The translations under genes and the position numbers were made by a program. Below are positions 1-8,369 of a stretch of 64,000 nt of DNA, in pieces. The notes under the pieces are model-generated. The model made no database searches. It saw only the letters and a program-made list of their open reading frames with translations, and had not been told where the DNA came from. Source of the DNA: CAVPMW01 sp963706515 (GTDB lineage: Bacteria > Chloroflexota > Anaerolineae > Anaerolineales > UBA4823); assembly GCA_963706515.1 (NCBI GenBank), contig CAVPMW010000017.1:62001-126000 (forward strand), given 5' to 3'. Within the stretch, counting starts at the first letter, position 1, and each line of letters begins with the position of its first letter.

Positions 1-308
1 GCGCTTTGGCGCAGCTGAGATCGTCGACCCGCGCCCTTACGCGGTGAGCTCGATCAAGGCCACCTACGCAGAAATACCCCAAGACCGGCCCGATCCTGCC
101 GGCGATGGGCTATGGCGAGGCGCAGATCCGCGACCTGGAAGAGACCATCCGAACAACGCCGATGTGGACCTGGTGCTCATCGGCACGCCGATCGATTTGA
201 AACGCGATCATCAAGATCAACAAACCCACCCAGCGCGTGCGCTACGAGCTGCAGGAGATCGGCCAGCCAACCCTGGAAGATCTGCTGAAAGCGAAATTCG
301 CTAAATAA
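1..308 (+). CDS. Cyclic 2,3-diphosphoglycerate synthetase-like GTPase, C-terminal fragment (frameshifted)
   Basis: Only the C-terminal 100 or so codons are inside the window. Joining three reading frames gives segments typical of the C-terminus of the cyclic 2,3-diphosphoglycerate synthetase/GTPase family: IVDPRPYAVSSIKATY, then GPILPAMGYGEAQIRDLEET, then ADVDLVLIGTPIDL, then INKPTQRVRYELQEIG and a stop at 306-308. In this family the lysine/proline stretch and the IGTPIDL segment belong to the nucleotide-binding fold. In archaea the enzyme closes 2,3-bisphosphoglycerate to its cyclic form with ATP. The role of bacterial homologues is unclear, so the product name is a family label. At least three frame changes fall within 300 bases (near 75, 145 and 205). 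That density is more like assembly indels than gene decay, because each piece stays conserved. Confidence 0.6.
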
Positions 309-409
309 CCATTCGACTGCTAAACGATAGCCCTGAAGATGACCTGCTTGTTGGATGATGGCATGCGAACCTCTGACCGAGATTATCCCCGCGGCCTCCA
401 GGACGGCTG

Positions 410-1673
410 ATGCCGACACTCAACTGGGCGTCGAAAGCCCCTCCCGAGCCGGTCCAGGCAGCCCTGCACCTGGACAGCGTGATCTATCCCGCAGGGAGCT
501 GGCTACCCCGACGCGGAGCCCGGCAGACCAGCTGATCCTGGGGGACAACCTGGCGGTGATGTCAGCCTTGCTGCCGGAATACGAAGGCCGCATCAACCTG
601 ATCTACGCTGACCCGCCGTTTTTCACCAACCGCCGCTACCCGACCCGCATCGGGCGGGGCGAGGATTCGCGCCGCCCGCAGGACTGGCAGCTGGCCGAAG
701 GCTACCCGGACGCACTGGCAGGATCTCGATGCCTACCTGGACATGCTCTACCCGCGCTTGCGCTGATGCACCGCCTGCTGGCCGCCGACGGGACCCTCTA
801 CCTGCACCTGGACTGGCACGCAGACCATTATGCCCGCCTGCTCCTGGATGAGATTTTCGGCCCGGACCGGCTGCTCAACGAGATCATCTGGGTCTATCAC
901 GGCCCCTCACCGATCCGCAGGGCCTTCAACCGCAAACATGATACCCTGCTGGCCTACACCAAGAGCGACGGAGTACACCTTCAATGTCGATGCCGTGCGC
1001 CAGCCCTATCACCCCAATACCGTGAAGACTTTCGCCTCCTCACCCAAAGCCGGCTTCGGAAAAGTGCCCGACCTGGAACGCGGCAAAGTCCCCGAGGACT
1101 GGTGGTATTTCCCGGTCGTAGCCCGCCTGCATTCAGAGCGCACCGGCTACCCCACCCAGAAACCGCTTGCCCTGCTGGAGCGGATCATCCTGGCTTCTTC
1201 CAACCCCGGTGATCTGGTGGCAGATTTCTTCTGCGGCTCCGGGACGACCCCTCTCGCCGCGGGCAGGCTGGGGCGGCGTTATCATCGCCAACGACCTCAC
1301 CTGGCGGGCGGTACAAATTACACGGCGCAGATTGGTAGAAGGCCGTTTGCCGCCTTTTACCCTGTCTTATGAGACCGGGGCTCGACACGATAGGGAAACG
1401 ACACCGTTAGCAAATGAGCGGGGCGAGGTCAGCCTGGTTGGCGGCGCTGCCTGCCTGGCTGGAGAATGGCTGGACGAGCTGGAATATTGGGAGATCGACC
1501 CAAACTGGGATGGAGTTTGTTTCCGCAGCGCGCGCCAGGCGGTGCGACCCAGGGCGAAAGCCGCGATCGCCGCCCGGCAGGAGCTCCCGGAGGGCAGAGT
1601 TGGGGAGAGCATCTGCGCCCGCTTCGATTGCACCGACGGCAGACGCCTGGAATGGTCCGGCAGGCGGGAGTAG
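410..1673 (+). CDS. Site-specific DNA methyltransferase, beta class (N6-adenine/N4-cytosine), frameshifted
   Basis: Transfers a methyl group from S-adenosylmethionine to an exocyclic amino group in DNA. The probable start is ATG 410 (MPTLNWASK), an opening common in this family. The catalytic motif IV is YADPPF at about 601-618. It is followed by LHLDWHADHY and then a target-recognition region containing GYPTQKPLALLERII. The SAM-binding motif I, DFFCGSGTT, lies near 1222-1248. Motif IV before motif I is the beta-class order. The product must be read through about four frame changes (near 525, 720-770, 970 and 1270), after which one frame runs to the stop at 1671-1673. No restriction endonuclease is recognisable nearby, so it may be an orphan methyltransferase or have a partner beyond the left edge. 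Target sequence cannot be inferred. Confidence 0.75.
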
Positions 1674-1704
1674 GGTTCAGGTTTTCTAAGAAAAGCGACC
1701 GGGA

Positions 1705-2433
1705 TCAGGCATCCAAACGGTAGCCGACCCCGCGCACGGTTTTGATCAGGACAGGGTTGCGCGGGTCTTCCTCGATTGCCTGGCGCAGCCAGGAAATGTG
1801 CACATCCAGAGAGCGAGTATCGCCGGTATAGGAAGTATCCCAAACGGAGCGGAAGAGGTTTTCGCGCTCGATCACTTCGCCCCGGTGCTCCATCAGCATC
1901 TTGAGCAGCGCTACCAAACGGGGGGTAAGCCGGGTTTCTCTTCCATTACAGGACACGTGCCGCGCTTTCAGGTCCAGGCGGATCGGGCTGGCGAGCAGGA
2001 CGTTTGCCTGCTCTCGGGGCAGAAGGGGCGTCATCCGGTTGAGCAGCTTGCGCAGGGTGAAGGGCAGCTCGAGGACCACATTTACCGAGGCTTCCCCCAC
2101 GATGGATTTATCGGCATCCGTGATTACGATGATCGGCGTACTCGGCGTCAATTCACGCAGCGAGCGGCACATCCGCCGCCCGTTGGTGCGGAATGAGACG
2201 CTGTTGAGCACGATCAAGTCAGGTTTTAACTGGTCAAAATCCGCTTTGGCCTCCGCAACCGATAACACGGCATCCACGGTGTAGCCTTTGGTGCGCAAAC
2301 CAGAAATCAGCGAGGCGCTGGCAGCTCGTTTCGCTTCTATCCATAGTATCCTGGCTCTGATCATCTTATCAGCACTGAGTAGGAGAATGTTCCCGGATTC
2401 TTTTCCCTCCCAGAATCGGGAGCAGTAATTCAT
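1705..2433 (-). CDS. OmpR-type winged-helix response regulator with degenerate receiver domain
   Basis: DNA-binding transcription regulator. Residues 27-135 have the length and pattern of a CheY-like receiver, and residues 150-242 form an OmpR/PhoB winged helix (LTPRLVALLKML, then RSLDVHISWLRQAIEE, then VRGVGYRL). The phosphorylation site is missing. The usual DD acidic pocket reads WIEAK (residues 31-35), the phospho-acceptor Asp is Asn77 (LIVLNSVS), and the conserved Lys of KPF is Leu123 (LELPF). The Thr at 105 remains. The output domain should therefore be controlled by something other than a histidine kinase, or be constitutive. The chosen start has an AAGG 5 nt upstream; ATG 2364 (MIRARILW) would remove 23 unconserved residues and is possible. 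It is divergent from the BFN gene. Confidence 0.85.
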   Translation of the reverse strand: MNYCSRFWEGKESGNILLLSADKMIRARILWIEAKRAASASLISGLRTKGYTVDAVLSVAEAKADFDQLKPDLIVLNSVSFRTNGRRMCRSLRELTPSTPIIVITDADKSIVGEASVNVVLELPFTLRKLLNRMTPLLPREQANVLLASPIRLDLKARHVSCNGRETRLTPRLVALLKMLMEHRGEVIERENLFRSVWDTSYTGDTRSLDVHISWLRQAIEEDPRNPVLIKTVRGVGYRLDA

Positions 2434-2544
2434 TATACCTTAATCTTAAATAATTTCAATAATTAAAGGTGCCCATATTTAAGGTTTTTAATATTTAACG
2501 TTTTGCAAGCAGATATGCAGAAGGCGTGAGCGCTAATCTCTCAG

Positions 2545-2573
2545 TTGCAACTCTGACCTGCCCATGTTAGAAT
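2545..2573 (+). promoter_or_regulatory. Sigma70-type promoter for the BFN gene
   Basis: TTGCAA (2545-2550) and TAGAAT (2568-2573) are separated by exactly 17 bases. The expected transcription start is near 2580, about 35 nt before the start codon at 2615. The rest of the 2434-2614 gap between the divergent genes is AT-rich with short TTAAAT-type repeats, and no second promoter was assigned. Confidence 0.6.
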
Positions 2574-2614
2574 ACCTGCACTCCAGTTCGCATGGACTGC
2601 TTTTGGAGGTGTGA

Positions 2615-3205
2615 ATGCCCAACGATATGGTCGAAGTCGTCATAGATAGCATCCGGGTCAGCTTGATGTCTCAGCAGCGCATTGTCATCCTGCGGGAGCG
2701 CAATGCGGAGCGTTATTTACCGATCTGGATTGGCGTCTATGAAGCCGAGTCGATCACGATGGCGCTGCAAGAGGTAGAAGTTGCCCGTCCGCTTACCCAC
2801 GATCTGGTTAAGAACATCTTCAACGAGCTGAACGCCCGCGTGCTGCGCGTGGAAGTGGTGGCGCTGCGCGAGGATACCTTTTTTGGCAGCATTGTGGTTG
2901 AGGCGGATAGCCATACGATCCAGATCGATGCGCGCCCTTCGGATGCATTGGCTGTTGCGGTTCGCACCCACGTTCCTATTCTGGTCGCCGCGAATGTGAT
3001 GGATGTTGCCGGGATCATCCCTGAGGAAGACCTGCAGCAGCCCGAAACCCCCGCCTCGGCTCCAGAAGAGGGCGGCAAGAAAGAGAAGGAGATAGAAGAG
3101 GGTGAAGACCGGCTTTCGATCTTTACCGATTTCCTCGAAAAGCTTGACCTGGAAGATATTGGTGGAGAGAGCGAAGAAAGCGACGAAGGGGACGAGGAGG
3201 AGTAG
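2615..3205 (+). CDS. Bifunctional nuclease family (BFN/DUF151) protein
   Basis: Residues 1-135 match the BFN/DUF151 family: an N-terminal VEVVIDSIRVS, then the core RYLPIWIGVYEAESI, then SDALAVAVRTHVPI and an IPEED tail. Plant and thermophile members have DNase and RNase activity in vitro; the physiological role in bacteria is not settled. After residue 140 the protein changes to a roughly 55-residue Glu/Asp/Lys-rich tail ending DEGDEEE, which is probably disordered and is longer than in minimal family members. ATG 2615 has a strong GGAGGTG Shine-Dalgarno 5 nt upstream, and a promoter lies at 2545-2573. A terminator follows, so the gene is probably monocistronic. Confidence 0.85.
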   Translation: MPNDMVEVVIDSIRVSLMSQQRIVILRERNAERYLPIWIGVYEAESITMALQEVEVARPLTHDLVKNIFNELNARVLRVEVVALREDTFFGSIVVEADSHTIQIDARPSDALAVAVRTHVPILVAANVMDVAGIIPEEDLQQPETPASAPEEGGKKEKEIEEGEDRLSIFTDFLEKLDLEDIGGESEESDEGDEEE

Positions 3206-3228
3206 TACCCTGCGGCGGCATACCTTTG

Positions 3229-3269
3229 CCGGGGTTCGCCTGGTACCTCACCAGCCGCCCCGGTTTTTT
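3229..3269 (+). terminator. Rho-independent terminator after the BFN gene
   Basis: The outer stem CCGGGG (3229-3234) pairs with CCCCGG (3258-3263). An inner CTGGT/ACCAG stem lies inside it, and a run of six T (3264-3269) follows directly. It is 24 nt past the BFN stop. Confidence 0.75.
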
Positions 3270-3338
3270 CATCGCTTGACCCGTGGTCCGGCGTTAATCC
3301 CGTCCTGCTAGACTAGCATTCCCAGGGAGTGATCTGCG

Positions 3339-4717
3339 ATGAGCGAGTATTCTCCAAGCGATACTTCAGCCAGCCTCGGACCACAGCTCGTACCGAACAG
3401 CCGAGAAGCCGAGGAAGCGGTGATCGGGTCGGTACTGATTAACCCCGAGGCTTATTTCGACGTGGCCTCATTCTTACTGGCAGAAGATTTCTACATCCAA
3501 CGCCACAATTGGATCTGGAAGGCGTTCAACCGGCTGCATGAAAAACGAGCGCCGATCGACTTTGTCACGGTCACGGAAGAGCTGGAACAAATGGGACAGC
3601 TCTCCGAGGCCGGCGGCTCAGCCTATATCTCCTCGCTCATCAACAACGTACCCACCTCCCTGCATGCGGAATATTATGGGCGCATTGTGGAGGAAGCCGC
3701 CATACGCCGGCGGATGTTGGGTGCAGCCAATGACATTGCCAAGCTGGCTTATCAGGAAGCGACCGGCGTGGACCTCTTGATGGATGAGGCGGAGAAAGCC
3801 ATCTTTGGAGTGAGCGAGCGGCGCCTGACGCGCGACCTCCAATCGATCCAGCAGGTCTTGAGCTCTTATTATGACCGGGTGGAACAGCTGGTCAGCCGGG
3901 GCGAAGAGCTGTACGGCGTTCCCAGCGGGTTCATCGACCTGGACCGGCTGCTGAGCGGGATGCAGCCCTCGGATTTCCTGATCATTGCCGGGCGTCCAGG
4001 CATGGGGAAGACCTCTTTCCTGCTCTCGGCGGTCAAGAATGCCGCCCAGACCTATAAGAAGCACGTGGCCGTTTTCTCGCTGGAGATGTCCAACGAACAG
4101 CTCGTCCAGCGCCTGCTCTCCCAGGAGACCGGGATCGACTCGCAGCGCTTGCGCACCGGAAAGCTCGATGAAGACGAATGGCCTGTGTTCACGCATGCCA
4201 TCGAAGTGCTGAGCGACACGCATATTTTCCTGGACGATACCCCGGCTTTGACGCCGCTGCAGCTGCGCACCAAGTGCCGGCGGATGCACGCCGAATACCA
4301 GCTCGACCTGGTCATCGTGGATTACATCCAGCTGATGACCAGCGGTACCCGCTCCGAGAACCGCGTCCAGGAAGTCTCCAATATCTCACGCAATTTGAAA
4401 GTGCTGGCGCGCGAGCTGAACGTGCCGGTATTGGCGGCAGCCCAGCTCTCCCGGGCCATCGAGCAGCGGCCGATAAAGAGCCGCAGCTATCCGACCTGCG
4501 CGAATCCGGCTCGCTGGAGCAGGACGCGGACGTGGTGATGTTCATCCATCGCCCGGAAGCCTATGAGAAAGACACCTTGAAGCAGAATATCGCGCAGATC
4601 AAGATTGCCAAGCATCGCAATGGACCGACGGGCACGATCGAGCTGGTGTTCTTGCACACCCTGGCAAAGTTCGAGAATGCCGCCACGCGCACGGTGGACT
4701 TGAAAAACGTGAGATGA
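3339..4717 (+). CDS. dnaB: Replicative DNA helicase DnaB (one frameshift)
   Basis: Hexameric 5'-3' helicase of the replication fork. The N-terminal DnaB domain spans residues 15-120 (SREAEEAVIGSVLI, DFYIQRHNWIWKAF). The RecA-like motor starts near residue 190, with Walker A GRPGMGKTS (218-226), the H2-type SLEMSNEQL (248-256), Walker B DLVIVDYIQLM (323-333) and LAAAQLSRAIEQRP (366-378). Right after that last motif the frame breaks near 4470, where one base of a short G run seems lost (expected RPDKEPQLSDLRESG). The other frame continues with SLEQDADVVMFIHRP to the stop at 4715-4717. Total length of about 460 codons is normal for DnaB and there is no intein. Its stop overlaps the DnaD-like gene start (ATGA), which places the three replication genes in one operon. 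Confidence 0.93.
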
Positions 4718-5448
4718 GTGAGAAGGGCAAGTTTTCTGGTTTCGCCGCCGGATCATCCCGCTTGATCATGGTCCCGGGGCAGTTTATCACCGAGCTGCTC
4801 CCGCTGATCGAATCGCTGGACGAGCTGCGCCTGTGCCTGTATTTCATCTGGCGGCTGGAGCGCATGGAAGGCTCCTTTCACTATCTCCGCACGCAGGATA
4901 TCCTGGAAGATGCTCTCCAGCTGGCGCTGCTGGGCGAGGCGCAGGAGACTTACCCGAATAGGTTAAGCGCAGCCCAGGCTGCCGCGGTGGAGCACGGCGC
5001 CCTGCTCAAGGCGCGGCTCGCAGCCGGCGTTATGCAAGGCGAGGCTGAGACCGAGATTTATTTCCTCAACTCGCCGCGCGGCAGGGCTGCGCTGGAAGCC
5101 ATCCAGCGCGGCGCCTGGCAGCCTGTTCAGCTGCAGCCGCCTCCGCTGGACTTAAGCCTGGATAGCCCGAACATCTTTCGCCTTTATGAAGAGAATATCG
5201 GTCCGCTCACGCCGCTGATCGCCGACGCTCTGCGCGATGCCGAGCAGTCGTACCCGTTCAGCTGGATTGAGGAGGCGGTGCGCATCGCCGCCGAGCGGAA
5301 CAAGCGCAACTGGCGTTATATTGCTGCCATCCTGGACCGCTGGCAGCTGGAGGGACACGATGAGCGGAAGGATCGACGAGACTCTGAAGAAGATCGCCGG
5401 CGGTACCGAGAGTGGGAAACCCCACCCGACCGAGCCAGAATTAAATAA
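4714..5448 (+). CDS. DnaD-domain (DnaB_2) replication protein
   Basis: The protein has 244 residues. Residues 155-215 (RLYEENIGPLTPLIAD, then WIEEAVRIAA, then NWRYIAAILDRW) match the DnaD C-terminal/DnaB_2 domain. That domain, in Firmicutes DnaD and phage replisome organisers, binds DNA and helps load the helicase. The N-terminal part (residues 15-60) is helical and probably a winged helix, as in DnaD. The gene overlaps the dnaB stop by 4 nt and the following DnaC-like gene begins inside its last 90 bases. It therefore sits between a helicase and a putative helicase loader, and a role in initiation or restart is inferred from domain and context. The C-terminal tail is rich in Arg, Asp and Glu. 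Confidence 0.85.
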   Translation: MSEKGKFSGFAAGSSRLIMVPGQFITELLPLIESLDELRLCLYFIWRLERMEGSFHYLRTQDILEDALQLALLGEAQETYPNRLSAAQAAAVEHGALLKARLAAGVMQGEAETEIYFLNSPRGRAALEAIQRGAWQPVQLQPPPLDLSLDSPNIFRLYEENIGPLTPLIADALRDAEQSYPFSWIEEAVRIAAERNKRNWRYIAAILDRWQLEGHDERKDRRDSEEDRRRYREWETPPDRARIK

Positions 5449-6790
5449 ATCGCTCGATTACCTCGGTGATCCGAACTGCCCTTACTGCCACGGGCTGGGC
5501 TACCTGCGCCAGGAGCTGCCGGTCGGGCATCCCGATTTCGGGAAAGTAGAGATCTGTTCCTGCCGCAACTCCCAGGTCAACCTGGCGGTGCGCGAGCGCC
5601 TGTTCAGGCTCAGCAACCTGAACGAGCTTAGCGAGCTCACCTTTGAGAACTTCAACCCGCGCGGCAGGGTCGGGTTGTGGCCCGAACAGGCGGCTTCTCT
5701 GGAACGCGCCTACAACCATTCCCACCAGTATGCCCAAAGCCTGAAGGGCTGGCTGCTTCTGCAGGGCGGCTACGGCTGTGGAAAAACCCACCTGGCCGCG
5801 GCGATCGCCAACTTTGCGGTGAGCCTGGGAGTGCCCACGCTCTTTATAACAGTTCCCGACCTGCTGGATTCGCTGCGCTTTGCCTATCAGGACCCTGAGG
5901 CGACCTTCGAAGAGCGGTTCGAGGAAATTCGCAACGCGCCGCTGCTGGTGATGGACGACTTCGGCACGCATAACGCCACTCCCTGGGCGCAGGAAAAATT
6001 GTTCCAGATCTTGAACTACCGCTACATTAACAAGCTGCCGCTGGTAGTGACCACCAACCTCTCCCTGGGCGAGATCGAAGAGCGCATCCGCTCGCGGCTG
6101 GAAGACCCTGACCTGGTGACCCAGGCGCGCATCCTGGCGGCGGATTACCGCCGCCCGACCAGCGACCTGGGGCATCACGAGCTCTCTTCATTGGATTTCA
6201 TGAACCGCCAAACCTTCGCCAGCTTCGATTTGCGTGCGCACGAAGGGCTACCCGAAGACGATGTCAAGAGCCTCGAGCACGCTTTCGATGTTGCGCGCAA
6301 GTATGCCGATCGTCCGGACGGCTGGCTGGTTTTTACCGGGCCGTATGGCAGCGGCAAGACGCACCTGGCGGCGGCGATCGCCAACTACCGGGCGGAGGTT
6401 GGCACGCCGCCCTTGTTCATCGTGGTCCCCGACCTGCTCGACCACCTGCGCGCCACCTTCAACCCGAGCAGCTCGGTCACGCTGGACCGCCGCTTCGACG
6501 AGGTCCGCTCAACGTCCCTGCTGGTGCTGGATGACCTGGGAACCCAATCCTCGTCGCCCTGGGCGCGGGAAAAGCTCTTCCAGCTGTTCAATTTCCGCTA
6601 CAACGCCGAGCTGCCGACCGTTTTTACCGTTGCCAAATTCAAAGAAGAGATGGATCCACGCCTGCTCAGCCGCTTCGAGGATAGCCGCCTGTGTACTTTC
6701 ATAGCGATAACTGCGCCGGCTTATCGTGGGATCGTAGAACCGCCTAAGACACGCGGGCGGAGCACTAAGACTTCCAGTAAAAGAAGCTAG
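5360..6790 (+). CDS. Tandem DnaC/DnaI-like AAA+ ATPase (putative helicase loader) with N-terminal zinc motif
   Basis: The protein has 476 residues and two DnaC-type AAA+ modules in one chain. The N-terminus has a CPYC...CSC cluster (Cys40, 43, 66, 68) resembling the zinc-binding domain of DnaI. Module 1 has Walker A GGYGCGKTH (136-144), Walker B LLVMDD (195-200), sensor-1 TTN (231-233) and RIRSRLED (243-250). Module 2 has Walker A GPYGSGKTH (327-335), Walker B LLVLDD (387-392), TVA where TTN is expected (423-425), and RLLSRFED (434-441). Single-module proteins of this family load DnaB onto DNA. ATG 5360 is chosen for its GGAGGG Shine-Dalgarno 5 nt upstream; the start lies inside the DnaD-like gene, indicating coupled translation. 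Confidence 0.88.
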   Translation: MSGRIDETLKKIAGGTESGKPHPTEPELNKSLDYLGDPNCPYCHGLGYLRQELPVGHPDFGKVEICSCRNSQVNLAVRERLFRLSNLNELSELTFENFNPRGRVGLWPEQAASLERAYNHSHQYAQSLKGWLLLQGGYGCGKTHLAAAIANFAVSLGVPTLFITVPDLLDSLRFAYQDPEATFEERFEEIRNAPLLVMDDFGTHNATPWAQEKLFQILNYRYINKLPLVVTTNLSLGEIEERIRSRLEDPDLVTQARILAADYRRPTSDLGHHELSSLDFMNRQTFASFDLRAHEGLPEDDVKSLEHAFDVARKYADRPDGWLVFTGPYGSGKTHLAAAIANYRAEVGTPPLFIVVPDLLDHLRATFNPSSSVTLDRRFDEVRSTSLLVLDDLGTQSSSPWAREKLFQLFNFRYNAELPTVFTVAKFKEEMDPRLLSRFEDSRLCTFIAITAPAYRGIVEPPKTRGRSTKTSSKRS

Positions 6791-6791
6791 A

Positions 6792-6987
6792 ATGGCAGAA
6801 AATATCGTTTGCATTTATTGCCAGAAAGACCAGATGGATGTACCGCTCATCTCTTTCCTCTTTAAAGGGAAGACATTTTATATTTGCCCCCAGCACTTAC
6901 CGATCTTGATCCATCAGCCCGCATTATTAGCCGACCGGTTGCCAGGGCTGGAGAAACTTGCAGCCGGCAGAGCACGACCCCCATTAA
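6792..6987 (+). CDS. Small Cys-containing (zinc-binding-like) protein, one frameshift
   Basis: This protein of about 65 residues starts 1 nt after the DnaC-like stop. It has CIYC near the N-terminus (residues 7-10) and YICPQHLPILIH in the middle, so CxxC...CxxH could bind one zinc ion. The continuous frame runs on to 7115 and would overlap the opposite-strand peptidase gene by about 125 nt with non-conserved sequence. A single frame change near 6959 instead gives LQPAEHDPH and a stop at 6985-6987, just before the convergent peptidase ends at 6991. I take that shorter form as real. No function is recognised; position suggests co-expression with the replication genes. Confidence 0.6.
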
Positions 6988-6990
6988 TTT

Positions 6991-7812
6991 TTAGGAACGA
7001 GCAAAGCCATCGGGTCGAATGTGCGGAAGACGCCGCTGGTGCTCCACAGCGTGTAATATCTCCCGCTCTTCCTGCGTGGCATTCGCCTTGTAGAAGCGCA
7101 TGCTGGCGAAGGTAGCGCCTGGAGGCCCCAGCCGCGTCTCGAAGTGCAGGTGGGGCTCCACGGAATTGCCGCTGGTGCCCACTGCGCCGATTTGCTGGCA
7201 GGCGATGACCGGATCGTTGAGCGCGACCAGCGGCGCCGCTTGCAGGTGGGCGTAGAGGCTGTAGAGCGATTCGCCGGGGCTGACCGGCATCCGCTGGAGC
7301 AGCTCTGGGGAAAGCTCCTCGTACCGGGTTTCGATGATGACCATATTCCCGAAGGGGTAGGTATCGGGCAGCGCCGCAGCCACCCGTCCCGGCAAGACGG
7401 ACTGGACGCCGACGCCGAGGATGGTGGTGCGCGTCCCGTGGCGGTAGTAGGAGAAATCCACACCCTGGTGGCGCTCATCGTGACCGGGCGGAGGCGGGCG
7501 GTATGGGTCTGAGATGATCCCGGGCAATTCCGCCAGGGGATGCTCAGCCAGGGGGGTGCAAACCGTGTTCACCAGAGTAGGGGTGAGGCTTGGAGTGAGG
7601 CTAAAAGCCGGAGATGGCAGAGGGGTATCGGTTGATGTCGCAGCTCTCAGGGTCGCGGAAGGCCGGGTCGTTCGCACTGCGGTTGTAGACGATGGCGACA
7701 GGGAAGTTGGCTCGCTGGCTGGCGCTGGCGTGCGGGGATTGCAGCCCGCCAGCATGCATGCTGCCAGCAGGTCAGCACGGAGCAATGGAAGGTTGCTCCC
7801 ATGACGAATCAT
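6991..7812 (-). CDS. M23-family (LytM-like) peptidase, probable lipoprotein
   Basis: Extracytoplasmic metallopeptidase fold, normally cutting peptidoglycan cross-bridges. The N-terminus from ATG 7812 has a short signal ending in the lipobox LAGC (Cys24). A Thr/Ser/Pro-rich linker of about 70 residues typical of surface-exposed stalks follows. The catalytic region has HQGVDF (first His and Asp ligands), then the Gly/His-rich core, and SVEPHLHFETR with the last two His. An earlier ATG at 7863 is possible but gives a poorer signal peptide. The hydrophobic core of the signal is short and contains Arg and Asp, so an undetected indel there is possible. It converges with the small zinc protein. Confidence 0.8.
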   Translation of the reverse strand: MIRHGSNLPLLRADLLAACMLAGCNPRTPAPASEPTSLSPSSTTAVRTTRPSATLRAATSTDTPLPSPAFSLTPSLTPTLVNTVCTPLAEHPLAELPGIISDPYRPPPPGHDERHQGVDFSYYRHGTRTTILGVGVQSVLPGRVAAALPDTYPFGNMVIIETRYEELSPELLQRMPVSPGESLYSLYAHLQAAPLVALNDPVIACQQIGAVGTSGNSVEPHLHFETRLGPPGATFASMRFYKANATQEEREILHAVEHQRRLPHIRPDGFARS

Positions 7813-8030
7813 CCTTCTCAATTGAATCCTGTGTCCATCCAAATGCGAGAAATAAGTGAGCATAATCGAAATGTCGATACCGGATTATACCCGGGCCTTA
7901 TTTGCTTTAGCCCTGGCCGCTGAATCGTTTATTCAGTATCGTAAATCATTGCGTTTATTGATGGAATGAACTTACCTGCTCACTTTGCCTGATCTTTGGT
8001 AAAACGCTCGGATAAACAATACGTACCGCA

Positions 8031-8144
8031 CGTCATTGCGAAGGAGCGACGCTGTTCTTTAGCGTCCAGCGACGAAGCAATCTCATACTTTTCGGCCATA
8101 GATTAAAGATAAGATTGCTTCGGCGAAAGTACCGCCTCGCAATG
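8031..8144. repeat. REP-like imperfect palindromic intergenic repeat
   Basis: The element opens with GTCATTGCGA and closes with its complement TCGCAATGAC. It also contains an 11-bp inverted pair, CGAAGCAATCT (8073-8083) and AGATTGCTTCG (8112-8122), plus a smaller perfect hairpin GACGCT/AGCGTC (8048-8066). The signature TCATTGCGAGGAGCGAAGCGACGAAGCAATCT is a widespread dispersed repeat in Chloroflexota and other phyla. It sits in the 557-base gap between the M23 peptidase start (7812) and the RNase P RNA. The rest of that gap shows no gene, only a 9-bp inverted repeat ATTCGTTCC/GGAACGAAT at 8282-8314. Confidence 0.65.
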
Positions 8145-8334
8145 ACACTGCAAATGGGTAACGAAGCTCGGTCGCATTTCCCATTGTATAAATCGAACAA
8201 ATGTGCTATTATTGCTCCACGGGAATTCCGTGACGAAAACATCATCCGATTAAATCAAAAATCTCAACCGGGTATTCTCCCATTCGTTCCTCTTCGTTTT
8301 TTCGCGGAACGAATACCTCCCGAAAGTTGGCATA

Positions 8335-8363
8335 TTGACTCCACTGACCTGGGAGGGTATGAT
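8335..8363 (+). promoter_or_regulatory. Sigma70 promoter of rnpB
   Basis: TTGACT (8335-8340) and TATGAT (8358-8363) have a 17-base spacer. The predicted start near 8370 coincides with the first bases of the RNase P RNA P1 stem. Confidence 0.8.
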
Positions 8364-8369
8364 GAGAGT

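Noticed and set aside
410..1673. Complete restriction-modification system
   Set aside because: Only the methyltransferase is seen; no endonuclease or specificity subunit within reach.
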